Below, one piece after another: positions 26,039 through 35,426 of a stretch of 64,000 nucleotides of DNA. The position numbers and the translations under genes were made by a program. The DNA is taken from contig JAEUUI010000025.1 in NCBI GenBank assembly GCA_016786585.1, positions 1-64,000 on the forward strand, written 5' to 3'. The DNA comes from Cyclobacteriaceae bacterium. GTDB lineage: Bacteria; Bacteroidota; Bacteroidia; Cytophagales; Cyclobacteriaceae. Under the pieces are notes generated by a model. It was not told the DNA's origin, ran no database searches, and worked only from the letters and a program-made list of their open reading frames with translations. Within the stretch, counting starts at the first letter, position 1. The number at the start of each line of letters is the position of its first letter.

Positions 26039-26890
26039 TTACTTCAATGACTTGATCAGGTCTTCGTTTAACTTGATGTAACCGAAGTCACCATCAGGGC
26101 TTTTCTTGGCGAGGTCAAGCGACTGCTGGGCAGTGGCCATTGCACCTTTTTTGTCGCCCATCTTTTGCTGAATTTGAGCTTTCAGGTGCACATTCCAGAA
26201 CGCGTTTGGATTTCCAGCAATCCCCAGATCGATGTATTCGAGCGCTTTCTTCAAATCCTTGTTAGTATCGAAGTAGTAACGCGCAGCGGCTACATAGTTG
26301 TTCGGATTAACTTTTGTGTTCTCCTCAATCGACTTCATCACTTTTGCGTCAAAGTCAACCGCTACACCAAAGCTAAACGCATAGTTTTCAAATGCGATCG
26401 TAACTTTAGCACTCTTGTTGTCTTCTGCGATGTTATCAATTGAAACGGTGAACGTTTCAGCTTGCTTGGCAAGCTTTTCGGTTTTTACTTTAAAAAGCGC
26501 AACTTCATTTTCTTTTGCGTACGCATCTGCATTTCCTCCAATGCTGAGGTCTTTGTAAAGAGAAACAGTCCATTCGGTAGCACCTGGCCAGCTGAAAATC
26601 AGGTATTCGCCTTTTGCGACTTTAGTGCCTTCCACCGTAACGTCATCCGAGAAGCTGATTTTGGTTCCGCTGTTTGCGCCAGTTCTCCAGATTTTTCCGT
26701 ATGGGTGCATCACATCTTTTTCACCGAATACTTTTCTGCCTTTCACGCGCGGGCGGAAGTAATCAACTTTAATAGTCGTTAATCCAACAACGCTTGATAC
26801 AGAGCCAGCCGGACTAGCCTGCGGAACCTGTACCTGTGCTTCAGCGAAAAAGCAAATCGCTACCAGAATAATTGTGAATAGTTTTTTCAT
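26039..26890 (-). CDS. DUF2911 protein with TPR tail
   Basis: A 283-aa exported protein with signal peptide (residues 1-18, AEAQ). Residues 25-190 are a DUF2911 domain, recognised from DYFRPRVKGRKVFGEKDVMHPYGKIWRTGAN, GTKVAKGEYLIFSWPG and the ending EDNKSAKVTIAFENYAFSF. The last 90 residues are TPR-like (KALEYIDLGIAGNPNAFWNVHLKAQIQQKMGDKKGAM). Function of DUF2911 is unknown; it is common in Bacteroidota envelopes. Convergent with the M16 gene and divergent from the glycosylase gene. Confidence 0.92.
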   Translation of the reverse strand: MKKLFTIILVAICFFAEAQVQVPQASPAGSVSSVVGLTTIKVDYFRPRVKGRKVFGEKDVMHPYGKIWRTGANSGTKISFSDDVTVEGTKVAKGEYLIFSWPGATEWTVSLYKDLSIGGNADAYAKENEVALFKVKTEKLAKQAETFTVSIDNIAEDNKSAKVTIAFENYAFSFGVAVDFDAKVMKSIEENTKVNPNNYVAAARYYFDTNKDLKKALEYIDLGIAGNPNAFWNVHLKAQIQQKMGDKKGAMATAQQSLDLAKKSPDGDFGYIKLNEDLIKSLK

Positions 26891-26976
26891 CGTATGTAAC
26901 TTTAGGGTTTAATTAATCAGGGGTGTCAAAATTAGGGATTCTTTCGAATCCCGGTATGCATTAACACTACTTTAAC

Positions 26977-27567
26977 ATGAAGTTGCCCGCAACCTTTTTT
27001 GAGCAGAAAAATGTGGTGAAAATAGCCCGTGAGCTGTTGGGGAAAGGGTTGTTCACCAAAATCGATGGTGTTGTTACAGGCGGAATGATCGTTGAAACCG
27101 AAGCATACTCCTGGAAAGAAAAAGGATGCCATGCTTTCGGAGGAAGAAAAACTGCCCGAAACGAAATCATGTTTTCGGATGGCGGCTATGCCTACGTGTA
27201 CCTGTGCTATGGCATGCATAACTTGTTTAATGTTGTAACGAACACGAAAGGAACAGCTGAAGCCGTGCTAATCCGTGCCGTTGAACCGGTGGCGGGTCTG
27301 GAGGAAATGAAGGCCAGACGCGGTGAACTGAAAAACCCGTACCACATCACGTCAGGTCCGGGCAAGCTCACCAGGGCTCTCGGAATTGATCGTACATTCA
27401 ACGGAAAATACCTGCGGGATACCGAGGTTTGGATTGAAGACTTAGGCATTATCGTGAAAAACAAAGATATTTTGGCCTCGAAAAGGATCGGGATCGACTA
27501 TGCAGGCGAAGATGCAAATCTTCCCTGGCGGTTTACGATCAAAGACAATAAATGGGTAAGCAAGTAA
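26977..27567 (+). CDS. 3-methyladenine DNA glycosylase (Aag/MPG family)
   Basis: A 196-aa alkyladenine glycosylase of the mammalian-type fold. It removes 3-methyladenine and other alkylated bases from DNA for base-excision repair. Catalytic region IVETEAYSW has E42 and Y44 (human E125 and Y127), followed by CHAFGGRKTARNEIMF, the VYLCYGMHNLFNVV strand that lines the base pocket, EAVLIRAVEP, and GPGKLTRALGI. Full length for bacterial members. It is followed with 2-nt spacing by the PD40-OmpA gene, an unrelated function that may only share a transcript. Confidence 0.95.
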   Translation: MKLPATFFEQKNVVKIARELLGKGLFTKIDGVVTGGMIVETEAYSWKEKGCHAFGGRKTARNEIMFSDGGYAYVYLCYGMHNLFNVVTNTKGTAEAVLIRAVEPVAGLEEMKARRGELKNPYHITSGPGKLTRALGIDRTFNGKYLRDTEVWIEDLGIIVKNKDILASKRIGIDYAGEDANLPWRFTIKDNKWVSK

Positions 27568-27569
27568 CC

Positions 27570-29132
27570 ATGAAGTTTGGAGTATTCGTTTTTCTGTTGA
27601 TCGGAAGCATAACCGTTTCCGCGCAAGTTATTGACCCTGCAGCGCTTCAAACAATCAATTCATCATACGATGAGCAAAGTCCGGTGTTGAGTCCGGATGG
27701 TAAGCTGTTATTCTTCACGGTGTGTAATCACCCGTTGAACATTGGGGGCAAGCGCGACCCGGGCGATATCTGGTTTTCAGAATTTGTAAATGGCAAGTGG
27801 ACAATTCCGCAGCAAGCCGGTGCGTTGTTAAACGACCGGGCCTATAATGCCGTAGCCGGATTCTCAGCCGATGGTTCGCAGGTTTTTCTGCTGAATCATT
27901 ACGGACCTGCCGGAACCGTTGCATCAACGCAAGGTATTTCTGTTTCCCGTAAAGTTGGTTCGGGGTGGTCGCGACCGGAAAATATTAACATCCCTTACTT
28001 TCAAAATAAATCGTCCCTCCAAAGCGGATCGATCTCGGCTGATGGTTCGGTATTTATATTCTCGGCAGAGACTTACGGAACCCGTGGCGTAGAAGACATC
28101 TACGTAAGCGTGAAGTCGAACAACGCATGGCAGCAACCAATTAATCTGGGCAGTTCGATCAACACAAAAATGCAGGAGCTGAGCCCTTCGCTTAGCGCGG
28201 ATACACGGACGCTTTATTTTTCCACCAATTCAAAAGGTAACGGAAGCTTTGATGTTTATTCATCAACGCGCCTGGACGATACCTGGACGAACTGGAGTGA
28301 GCCAGTGAACCTGGGCCGCGACATCAACACCAGTGGCCGTGAACTTTTCTTTAAAGATTATTCGGGAAGCGGTTTCTTTATGTTCACCACCACCAGCAAC
28401 AGCGACAGGTACGGCAACATTAAAATTTATATTCCCGGTAAAGATTCAACGATTATCGCAGCCGTTCAGCCGAAGATTGATACGGCTATTAAGTTCAATG
28501 AGAATCAATACAATAACCTGGCGGAGAATAAGATTCGGGTGCATGGGCGCGTGACGAACTCCAAAAACGGTGATCCAGTAAGTGGCAAGATGATTTTCGA
28601 ATTCAACGGCAAAACTATAACGGCCGATGCATACCTCGGCGAATACACCATTCCATTGGAGTCGGGCAATGTTTACACAATCAAGATCGATGCTCCGGGC
28701 TTCGTGAACGATCTGGAGTCGCTCGACTTAAAAACGTACGAGCTCAAAGATCTGGAAATGAACTTTCAGATGCAGCCAATTGAAATCGGTACAACGGTTA
28801 CACTTAAAAACATCCTGTTTGTGCAAAGCAAAGACGCGTTATTGCCGGAATCGTATCCGCAGCTTGATCTCGTAGTGCAGTTTATGAAAGATAATCCGCA
28901 TGTTGAGATCGAACTGGCAGGTCACACCGACGACCGCGGATCGTTCCAGCAATTGATGTCGCTGTCGCAAAAGCGTGTTAACAAGGTGAAGAACTACCTC
29001 GTTTCGAAAGGCATTAAGGCCAAACGCATTTCCGGAAAAGGATATGGTGGTTCAAAGCCAATTGCCAGCAACGAAAGCGAAGATACACGCTTGCTAAACA
29101 GGCGCGTTGAGTTTACAATCAAAAAGCTTTAA
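27570..29132 (+). CDS. OmpA family protein with PD40 repeats
   Basis: A 520-aa exported protein from the ATG at 27570, with signal ending VSAQ. Residues 30-290 hold four or five PD40/WD40-like beta-propeller repeats (SPVLSPDGKLLFFTVC, GFSADGSQVFLL, GSISADGSVFIFSAE, SPSLSADTRTLYFSTNSKG). A carboxypeptidase-like domain (INTKM... KVHGRVTN-type, KNGDPVSGKMIFEFNGK) follows, and the C-terminal 110 residues are an OmpA-like peptidoglycan-binding domain with IELAGHTDDRGS and LSQKRVNKVKNYLV. It anchors an exported beta propeller to the cell wall. A similar protein is encoded at 59748. An in-frame ATG at 27552 inside the glycosylase end is the less likely start. Confidence 0.92.
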   Translation: MKFGVFVFLLIGSITVSAQVIDPAALQTINSSYDEQSPVLSPDGKLLFFTVCNHPLNIGGKRDPGDIWFSEFVNGKWTIPQQAGALLNDRAYNAVAGFSADGSQVFLLNHYGPAGTVASTQGISVSRKVGSGWSRPENINIPYFQNKSSLQSGSISADGSVFIFSAETYGTRGVEDIYVSVKSNNAWQQPINLGSSINTKMQELSPSLSADTRTLYFSTNSKGNGSFDVYSSTRLDDTWTNWSEPVNLGRDINTSGRELFFKDYSGSGFFMFTTTSNSDRYGNIKIYIPGKDSTIIAAVQPKIDTAIKFNENQYNNLAENKIRVHGRVTNSKNGDPVSGKMIFEFNGKTITADAYLGEYTIPLESGNVYTIKIDAPGFVNDLESLDLKTYELKDLEMNFQMQPIEIGTTVTLKNILFVQSKDALLPESYPQLDLVVQFMKDNPHVEIELAGHTDDRGSFQQLMSLSQKRVNKVKNYLVSKGIKAKRISGKGYGGSKPIASNESEDTRLLNRRVEFTIKKL

Positions 29133-30835
29133 TAACCCGCGGCTGCATCATCACCGCGTTTACCGTCCGCTCCACCTTCAAGTTTGTGATTGGGAAGTAT
29201 GAGAATGCCGTCAACCCGGCCGATGAAGGTTAAGCCTTTATCCAGATCGTTCAACGATTTAACTGCGTGGCCCATGTTCACAAGTTCGATGCTGTCTTTC
29301 TTGCTGATGGCTCCGTATTCTTCAAAAATCGCATCGGGAAACCACTGACTATGAACACGTTTCGCGTCCACCGCTTCCTGCATGCCGAGATTGAAATCAA
29401 TCACGTTAACGATGGTTTGAAATACGGCCGTCATGATGCGCGGGCCGCCCGGAGATCCTACTACCATAAACAGTGAATCATTTTTCGTAACGATGGTCGG
29501 GGTCATCGAGCTAAGCATCGTCTTGCCGGGTTGAATTTCATTCTTCAAACCACCTGTAACACCATACGAGTTGGGTACGCCAGGCTTCATGCTGAAATCG
29601 TCCATTTCGTTGTTCAGGAAAAATCCTGAACCGGCAACCACCACATAATTTCCAAACCAATCGTTAAGCGTTGTTGTAACCGATACAGCCATTCCGTCTT
29701 CATCAACAATAGAGATGTGCGTGGTCTCGGTATGTTCGTTTACCGGATTCCCTTCGCGCACTTGTGTACTCGGTGTTGCCTTATCGGGATCGTAAGTCGA
29801 CATTCGTGTTTTGATATAGGTTTCAGACGTAAGTTCAGCTGTCGGAATCAGGTAAAACCTGGGATCGCCCAGATGAACGGCACGATCCGCGAACGATCTG
29901 CGTTCTGCTTCCGTAAAAAGGTGAATTGTTTTCGCATTATTCAGACCCCAGTCCTGAACGGGATACGGTTCGATCGACTTCAATAACTGAATCACGGTTA
30001 TACCACCGCTGGAAGGAGGGGGCATCGAGATGATTTCGTAGCCTTTATATCTGCCTCTGATGGGTTCAGTCCATTGTGCGCGATAGTTTTTCAGATCATC
30101 GTGCGTAATGATCCCGTTACCGCGCTTCATCTGGGCAACGATGTCATCCGCAGTCTTGCCCTCATAAAATCCTTTTCGTCCTTCATCCCGAATGCGCTCG
30201 AGCGTATGCCCTAACTCAATCCATTTCAGTGTGTCACCTGCTTTCCACGATCCTATCAAGTACTGTGGTGTCACGGGATTGTATTGAATGATTTTTGCCT
30301 GGGCATGATTAAGGTTTTCTGCTTCGCGGGCCGTCAGCACCATTCCGTTCAATGCCAGATCAATGGCCGGCTGAACAAGATCCTTCCAGGGAAGTCGTCC
30401 ATACTTCGCATGCATTTCTACCATACCCTCAACCGATCCCGGCACACCGGAAGCAAGCGGCCCTTTCGTGCTCAGCTTATCAATCACATTGCCGGCAGAA
30501 TCAAGATACATATCGCGTGAACCCCCTGAAGGTGCCTTTTCGCGAAAGTCGAGCGCAGCAGTCTTACCATCTGCCTGTCGCATTACCATGAATCCACCGC
30601 CACCGATATTACCCGCTTCCGGAAAGGCTACTGTAAGCGCGAACTGAACAGCCACCGCAGCATCGATTGCATTGCCGCCCTTGCGCATAATGTCGATGCC
30701 GATGCGGGATGCTACCGGGTGAGCGCACACCACCATGGCTGAATCGGCTACAAGTCCCTGATAACGTTTCGGCTGCTCCGACTGACAGGCAACGCCAATA
30801 ATGACAAGTGAAAGCAGGGAAAAGCGCTTCATCAT
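29129..30835 (-). CDS. ggt: Gamma-glutamyltranspeptidase lipoprotein
   Basis: A 568-aa gamma-glutamyltransferase that cleaves the gamma-glutamyl bond of glutathione and similar peptides. Signal with lipobox GVAC (C17) suggests it is membrane-anchored. The autoprocessing site is ETTHIS, with catalytic Thr at T371, and PPPSSGG (about 272-278) and GSPGGPRI (near 452) form the oxyanion region. Full length for the family, so the small subunit is intact. Its stop overlaps the OmpA stop by 4 nt (convergent). Because bacillithiol rather than glutathione is expected here, the natural substrate may be scavenged peptides. Confidence 0.95.
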   Translation of the reverse strand: MMKRFSLLSLVIIGVACQSEQPKRYQGLVADSAMVVCAHPVASRIGIDIMRKGGNAIDAAVAVQFALTVAFPEAGNIGGGGFMVMRQADGKTAALDFREKAPSGGSRDMYLDSAGNVIDKLSTKGPLASGVPGSVEGMVEMHAKYGRLPWKDLVQPAIDLALNGMVLTAREAENLNHAQAKIIQYNPVTPQYLIGSWKAGDTLKWIELGHTLERIRDEGRKGFYEGKTADDIVAQMKRGNGIITHDDLKNYRAQWTEPIRGRYKGYEIISMPPPSSGGITVIQLLKSIEPYPVQDWGLNNAKTIHLFTEAERRSFADRAVHLGDPRFYLIPTAELTSETYIKTRMSTYDPDKATPSTQVREGNPVNEHTETTHISIVDEDGMAVSVTTTLNDWFGNYVVVAGSGFFLNNEMDDFSMKPGVPNSYGVTGGLKNEIQPGKTMLSSMTPTIVTKNDSLFMVVGSPGGPRIMTAVFQTIVNVIDFNLGMQEAVDAKRVHSQWFPDAIFEEYGAISKKDSIELVNMGHAVKSLNDLDKGLTFIGRVDGILILPNHKLEGGADGKRGDDAAAGY

Positions 30836-30895
30836 AATTTGATTGGTTTTATTTCAATTAAATGAGTATTTAAAAGCAAACTTGAGTACAGATTC

Positions 30896-31525
30896 ATGAA
30901 TTTACGGAAAGAAAAGGCAGCGCGGCTCAAAATCCAGATTTTAGAGAACACTCTTAAGCTCATTGGGAAGAAACCTTTTGAAGATTTATATGTAGACGAT
31001 CTTTGCGCAAAAGTTAAGATCAGCAAGGTCACTTTTTTCAAGTATTTTCCACAGAAGGAAGACGTTTTACTCTATTACTTCCGCATTTGGTGTCTGAACC
31101 GGGCGGTGGAAATGAAGAGTAAGCCGAAGGAAGGCCTCCAGGGAATTTATTATCTGTCGGATAAGCTTGCGGAAGAATGTGAACTTCACCCGGGGTTGAT
31201 GCTCAGCCTGATCGGCTACCTGGCAGATTTAAAACGACCACCGAAGCCATTTACGGTGCGCCCGGAAGAAAAGGTATTCCTGTTTCCGGATCAGCCTGAA
31301 ATTCATACCGTTGAGATTCTTTCACTGGAGCAAATGCTGGATAAGTTTACACTGGAGGCTATCTTCAAAAAGGAAATTACGAAAGCCTCGGGTACGAAAG
31401 ACATCACCAATCTGTTTATGGCCATCATGCTGGGATCTATCGTGACTGCACATACGAACCAGATAAGCCCACAGCGATTCTTTTTCCGGAAAAATATCGA
31501 CCTGGTTGTGAAAGGTCTGCAGTAG
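30896..31525 (+). CDS. TetR family transcriptional regulator
   Basis: A 209-aa regulator. The N-terminal helix-turn-helix is at about residues 8-55 (ILENTLKLIGKKPFEDLYVDDLCAKVKISKVTFFKYFPQKEDVLLYYF), the standard TetR layout; the C-terminal ligand domain has no family assignment. It is divergent from ggt with only 60 nt between starts, so it may regulate that gene. The small lipoprotein gene ends 2 nt after its stop on the opposite strand. Confidence 0.9.
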   Translation: MNLRKEKAARLKIQILENTLKLIGKKPFEDLYVDDLCAKVKISKVTFFKYFPQKEDVLLYYFRIWCLNRAVEMKSKPKEGLQGIYYLSDKLAEECELHPGLMLSLIGYLADLKRPPKPFTVRPEEKVFLFPDQPEIHTVEILSLEQMLDKFTLEAIFKKEITKASGTKDITNLFMAIMLGSIVTAHTNQISPQRFFFRKNIDLVVKGLQ

Positions 31526-31526
31526 A

Positions 31527-31697
31527 TCAGCCTTTCATCCGAACGAGTTTGGTTCGCTTTTTATAGCGATCGGTTTTCTTGACAAAATAGCGGTTATGCG
31601 TTTTTGGTTTGATAACTACACTCGACCCTTGAGCTTTTCGTGCACAGGAAGGAAAGATAAATACGAACAATAGGCAGAAGATGAGGCTCCGGATCAT
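31527..31697 (-). CDS. Small lipoprotein (56 aa)
   Basis: An ATG-started frame of 56 aa with a classical short lipoprotein signal: MIRSLIFCLLFVFIFPSC, lipobox FPSC with C18. The mature 38 residues are very basic (HNRYFVKKTDRYKKRTKLVR), with no acidic residues apart from one Asp. It lies convergent to the TetR gene (ends 2 nt apart) and divergent from dps, starting 48 nt before it. A basic surface lipoprotein beside Dps is reasonable but no function is known. The signal and composition argue for a real gene. Confidence 0.7.
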   Translation of the reverse strand: MIRSLIFCLLFVFIFPSCARKAQGSSVVIKPKTHNRYFVKKTDRYKKRTKLVRMKG

Positions 31698-31744
31698 GGT
31701 TTCTAACTCCTAAAAGTACTATTTTTAATAAAATCATTGTTGTT

Positions 31745-32230
31745 ATGGCAAAGTCAACCAACCAGATCGGTCTGGAAACCAAACCGACTGAAAAGCTTGC
31801 GGCTTCGTTGAACGATCTGCTGGCCAATTACCAGGTATTCTATATGAACGCCCGCGGTTTTCATTGGAATATCAAGGGTGACAAGTTTTTCGAACTTCAC
31901 GTTAAATTTGAAGAGCTCTATAATGATGCCCTTCTTAAAATAGACGAGATCGCGGAACGTATTTTAACGCTGGGGTTCACCCCGGTTCATAGCTTTTCAC
32001 AATACATCAAACTCTCGAAGATTCAGGAGCGAAATAATGTGACGGAAGGGAAGGTGGCGGTGGAATACGTCTTGTCTGGACTAAGTACATTAATCGTAAA
32101 AGAACGTGAACTCCTTAAAATGTCAGCGAAAGCCGATGACGAGGGAACCAACGCATTAATGAGTGATTATATTCGTGCACAGGAAAAAATGGTTTGGATG
32201 TACTCTGCTTTTCTGAACAAAAAATCATGA
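31745..32230 (+). CDS. dps: Dps family ferritin-like DNA-binding protein
   Basis: A 161-aa Dps-type mini-ferritin. The intersubunit ferroxidase residues are all present with family spacing: H40 in GFHWNIKG, H52 in FELHVKF, D67 and E71 in KIDEIAERI. W41 and the N-terminal lysine/threonine-rich tail also fit. Dps oxidises Fe(II) with peroxide and packs DNA in stress or stationary phase. It overlaps the next gene by 4 nt, so the two are probably coupled. Start at ATG 31745 is clear. Confidence 0.95.
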   Translation: MAKSTNQIGLETKPTEKLAASLNDLLANYQVFYMNARGFHWNIKGDKFFELHVKFEELYNDALLKIDEIAERILTLGFTPVHSFSQYIKLSKIQERNNVTEGKVAVEYVLSGLSTLIVKERELLKMSAKADDEGTNALMSDYIRAQEKMVWMYSAFLNKKS

Positions 32231-32541
32231 AGAACTTCGATACACTTTCACAGGCGATGACAGCCCTTAAGCAACAAGGCTACGTGAACGACTTTAATTT
32301 ACATCCGGAATGGATTGAGTGTCCGCCACTTAACCGAAGATTTGGTCCGCAGCACTTTCATGTGGATGAAGTTCATCGCTTTGAAGGGATGACAAACCCG
32401 GATGACAGTTCTGTATTGTTCGCGATCAGTTCTTCCGATGGCGTGAAAGGATTGCTGGTGGATGCGTATGGCCCATACTCCGATTCGCTGAGCCCGCTGA
32501 TGATTGAGAAGCTCACGATCGACAGAAAAACCAATTTCTAG
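32227..32541 (+). CDS. Small conserved protein downstream of dps
   Basis: A 104-aa protein from the ATG that overlaps the Dps stop as ATGA (MKNFDTLSQAMTALKQQGY). Acidic with beta-rich C-terminal half (DDSSVLFAISSSDGVKGLLVDAYGPYSDSLSPL). I recall close relatives in Bacteroidota annotated as 'phosphoribosylpyrophosphate synthetase', but it is far too short and has no PRPP-synthetase motif, so that name should not be used. Coupled with dps, so it may act in iron or oxidative stress. Function unknown. Confidence 0.75.
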   Translation: MKNFDTLSQAMTALKQQGYVNDFNLHPEWIECPPLNRRFGPQHFHVDEVHRFEGMTNPDDSSVLFAISSSDGVKGLLVDAYGPYSDSLSPLMIEKLTIDRKTNF

Positions 32542-32617
32542 GAAATATTCCGGGCATATTTTGGAGAAAAGACCCGTTACGCTATCTTTGCGCACCTATT
32601 TTAACCGATAGAGCAAC

Positions 32618-32691
32618 GGTCTGGTAGTTCAGCTGGTTAGAATGCCTGCCTGTCACGCAGGAGGTCGCGGGTTCGAGTCCCGTCCAGACCG
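32618..32691 (+). tRNA. tRNA-Asp (anticodon GTC)
   Basis: A 74-nt cloverleaf: acceptor GGTCTGG with CCAGACC, anticodon stem CCTGC/GCAGG around CTGTCAC (anticodon GTC), T-arm GCGGG/CCCGT, discriminator G73 as required for AspRS. CCA is not encoded. It follows the 104-aa gene by about 75 nt and is terminated by the hairpin at 32700-32731. Confidence 0.96.
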
Positions 32692-32699
32692 CTCAAAAT

Positions 32700-32731
32700 G
32701 AGCCTGTTAGAGTATTCTGACAGGCTTTTTT
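32700..32731 (+). terminator. Intrinsic terminator of tRNA-Asp
   Basis: AGCCTGT and ACAGGCT pair in a 7-bp stem with a 12-nt interior loop, followed by seven T residues, 9 nt after the tRNA. Confidence 0.8.
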
Positions 32732-32755
32732 TATTGTATCAACGTGAAGGCTTTA

Positions 32756-34027
32756 CTAGTCGTCCTCGTAATTGAGATGGTAACTTACCAATAACCGGAT
32801 GCTGTTGACTTTGGATGTGAGCTGCGGGGCAACCGTAAATCCGTTCGATGATTCAAACCTTAGCTGGTAACTCATCCTGCGCAGGGCATAGCCACCTCCA
32901 AGAAGCACCCCAATTTCATAGCGTTGTTCTTTGTCGTAAGGTTCAAGATCGTTGTATTGTTCAAAATCAGCGAGCCTCCGGTATTCACGCTGCGTTCCTT
33001 TCAGACTGAGTGCGTAGCCATTACTAATTCCTGCATTAAAAAAGATCGTATTTTTTCTTTCGGTGGGAACATTAAGTCTGAACAAAGTATTCAGCTTTAC
33101 ATATTGATTGAAAAATTCTGAATGGGCTGACTCATACCTTGTCGCACGCACATTGTTTACATAGTCGCCTTCGATTTTATAGTAGAGGTATACAAGCTCA
33201 TTTACAAATGTCCACTTTCCATTCTTTCCGGGAAAAATTTCCAAACCAAAGCCACCTGTGAAATTCACTGAAGGTTTGAAATCAGCTTCGGATAAGTAAG
33301 GGAACGTTTTGCTTCTGAATTTAAGGAAGGAGACAGATGTACCCGCCAGTACAGTAAACTTAGGAGTGATTTTATCGTCAGGCATTTTCTCCGCGGAAAG
33401 CGGACGTCCCGTGCAGACAAAGAAATTACCGACTGTTTTCTCAAGCGATCTTCTGGAGTATGTTACGTTTTGAAGTTCTGACTCAGAAGGAGGACATTCG
33501 GCCAGGAACACCAACAGTTGTTCTTTGAATCTGTTGTTTTCTACAATCTTCTGATTCCCTTCGTTGTCATGTGAGAGATAGGATTTAAAAAGCAACAGCT
33601 GATGCTTTCCATTGAACTTGATATAAAAATTTCGGTTGCCTTGCCCGGGCTGAAACACATATAAACCTTTTTCTCCGGGTATCAGTGCTGCAAGAAAAAC
33701 CCTTTTCTTTTCGGTCATGAACTCCGGGCTTGTCGTGAGCTTGTCTTCGTCATCGGGACTGATTTCCAAATCAACCAATACCGATTCATACAATCTTCCG
33801 GAAACAAAGAACGATGTAATATCCGTAGCCGTGTAATCGGTTGCCGGTGCGGCATCCGTCTTAAAAGAAATATGATCAGGTGTGATCTTCCAGCGCTGGT
33901 CGTTGATAAAGCCGCGGGTTGTGTCAAAATAGTTTTTGACAATGTAGCCGGATAGGTAATTCTCTTTTTGTGAAAAGGCGTGTGCTGCGGTTAACGTAAA
34001 CAGGCACACGATAATCGTACGTTTCAT
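32756..34027 (-). CDS. Hypothetical outer-membrane-type exported protein
   Basis: A 423-aa exported protein from the ATG giving MKRTIIVCLFTLTAAHAFSQ, with signal cleaved after AFSQ; an upstream ATG extends it by 14 residues and is less likely. The first 200 residues describe an extracellular domain (YLSGYIVKNYFDTTRGFIND, YVFQPGQGNRNFYIKFN); the last 220 alternate hydrophobic residues, and the protein ends VSYHLNYEDD, consistent with a beta barrel. Such two-part proteins are frequent in Cytophagales, without known function. Lone gene on the minus strand between tRNA-Asp and accA. Confidence 0.75.
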   Translation of the reverse strand: MKRTIIVCLFTLTAAHAFSQKENYLSGYIVKNYFDTTRGFINDQRWKITPDHISFKTDAAPATDYTATDITSFFVSGRLYESVLVDLEISPDDEDKLTTSPEFMTEKKRVFLAALIPGEKGLYVFQPGQGNRNFYIKFNGKHQLLLFKSYLSHDNEGNQKIVENNRFKEQLLVFLAECPPSESELQNVTYSRRSLEKTVGNFFVCTGRPLSAEKMPDDKITPKFTVLAGTSVSFLKFRSKTFPYLSEADFKPSVNFTGGFGLEIFPGKNGKWTFVNELVYLYYKIEGDYVNNVRATRYESAHSEFFNQYVKLNTLFRLNVPTERKNTIFFNAGISNGYALSLKGTQREYRRLADFEQYNDLEPYDKEQRYEIGVLLGGGYALRRMSYQLRFESSNGFTVAPQLTSKVNSIRLLVSYHLNYEDD

Positions 34028-34404
34028 GGCAAGGGAAGGGTTATGAAATGACGCGCTATGAGGGATCAATATATTTATAATTGTAAAATCAGGTCAACTA
34101 CTTTACGGATTATACCAGTCTTGAATTATGGTCCACCGGCTCACGCGAATATCTAACCCACTACCGTCCTGTTCCGGCTCGCCATCCCGTAAGATGCGGT
34201 AGCGAAGGGATTTCCATAAAATGATCTGTTCAGATACCCTTTCGGGCGGATACACAGTAACAGGTTATGTATTCAGCACGCTGCATCTACTTTTGTGGAT
34301 TGCGCTAAAATATTGATTAACAGGACTTTTGCTTTTTACAATTTGCTGCAATCGATTCGAAAATTGCGCAATCGTGTTAACTTTGTGCTCGCTAAAAACG
34401 ACCT
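34028..34404. other. Intergenic region carrying the accA promoter
   Basis: No gene recognised in 377 nt. The last part has TAACTTTG at 34378-34385, a full match to the -7 consensus TAnnTTTG, 20 nt before the accA ATG; no good -33 TTTG is at the required spacing. CCATCCCGTAAGATGCG near 34172 and CCCTTTCGGGCGG near 34238 are GC-rich stretches without clear pairing. Confidence 0.55.
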
Positions 34405-35352
34405 ATGTTATTGGATTTTGAGAAACCCATTGCCGAACTGGAAGCGAAACTGGAAGACATGAAGCAGTTGGCAGGGGATAGCGATGATAAAGTCAGGGAT
34501 GCTATTCAAGCTCTCGAAAAGAAAATCAAAGACCTTAAAACCGAAACGTTCGAAAACCTAACAGGTTGGCAGCGGGTACAAATCTCCCGTCACCCTGACC
34601 GGCCTTATACACTCGATTATATCTACGAGATAACAACCGACTTTATTGAACTGCATGGCGATCGTACGGTTGCCGATGACAAAGCGATGGTAGGCGGTTT
34701 CGGAACGATTGAGGGTCAAACGTTTATGATCATCGGTCAGCAAAAGGGCCGTAACACCAAGCAGCGTCAGCTCAGAAACTTCGGGATGGCTAATCCGGAA
34801 GGATACCGGAAGGCATTACGCCTGATGAAGCTTGCCGAAAAATTCAATAAGCCAATCATTACCTTAATCGATACGCCCGGGGCATTTCCGGGTCTTGAAG
34901 CTGAAGAGCGCGGACAGGGCGAGGCTATTGCCCGCAACCTGAAAGAAATGTTCATGCTGAAGGTTCCGGTTATCTGTATTGTAATTGGTGAAGGTGCTTC
35001 AGGCGGTGCATTGGGTATTGCCATCGGAGACCGCGTGCTCATGCTGGAGAACACCTGGTATTCTGTTATCTCTCCCGAGTCATGCTCTTCCATCCTGTGG
35101 AGAAGCTGGGATTATAAAGAACAGGCGGCTGAAGTGTTAAAGCTAACCGGCAAAGACATGCTGTCGCTCAAGCTTATTGACGGAATCGTGAAGGAACCAC
35201 TGGGTGGTGCACACAATGACCTGAAATGGATGGCGCAGGAGGTGAAGAAGACAGTGCTTGCTAACTACAAAGAGCTTAGCGCAATTCCGGTTGATCAGCT
35301 CATTCAGCAGCGCATCGATAAGTTCTGCTCAATGGGCGTTGTGAAGGAATAA
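34405..35352 (+). CDS. accA: Acetyl-CoA carboxylase carboxyltransferase subunit alpha
   Basis: A 315-aa AccA, the standard length. With AccD it transfers carboxyl from biotin to acetyl-CoA, the first step of fatty acid synthesis. Family regions: N-terminal coiled coil ([28 protein letters not shown]), [75 protein letters not shown], and the oxyanion segment [11 protein letters not shown], then [16 protein letters not shown]. Promoter -7 box just upstream and terminator just downstream make it a single-gene unit. Confidence 0.97.
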   Translation: MLLDFEKPIAELEAKLEDMKQLAGDSDDKVRDAIQALEKKIKDLKTETFENLTGWQRVQISRHPDRPYTLDYIYEITTDFIELHGDRTVADDKAMVGGFGTIEGQTFMIIGQQKGRNTKQRQLRNFGMANPEGYRKALRLMKLAEKFNKPIITLIDTPGAFPGLEAEERGQGEAIARNLKEMFMLKVPVICIVIGEGASGGALGIAIGDRVLMLENTWYSVISPESCSSILWRSWDYKEQAAEVLKLTGKDMLSLKLIDGIVKEPLGGAHNDLKWMAQEVKKTVLANYKELSAIPVDQLIQQRIDKFCSMGVVKE

Positions 35353-35379
35353 ACCAATTTCCCGATATAACATTTACTA

Positions 35380-35403
35380 AACCGTGCTCGCACGGTTTTT
35401 TTA
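35380..35403 (+). terminator. Intrinsic terminator of accA
   Basis: AACCGTG/CACGGTT stem with loop CTCG, then six T residues, 28 nt after the accA stop. Confidence 0.9.
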
Positions 35404-35426
35404 TGCAAATACTTTAACTTACCCGC

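Noticed and set aside
32227..32541. Phosphoribosylpyrophosphate synthetase
   Set aside because: The label is known from databases for such short proteins, but the 104 residues contain no PRPP-synthetase motif.
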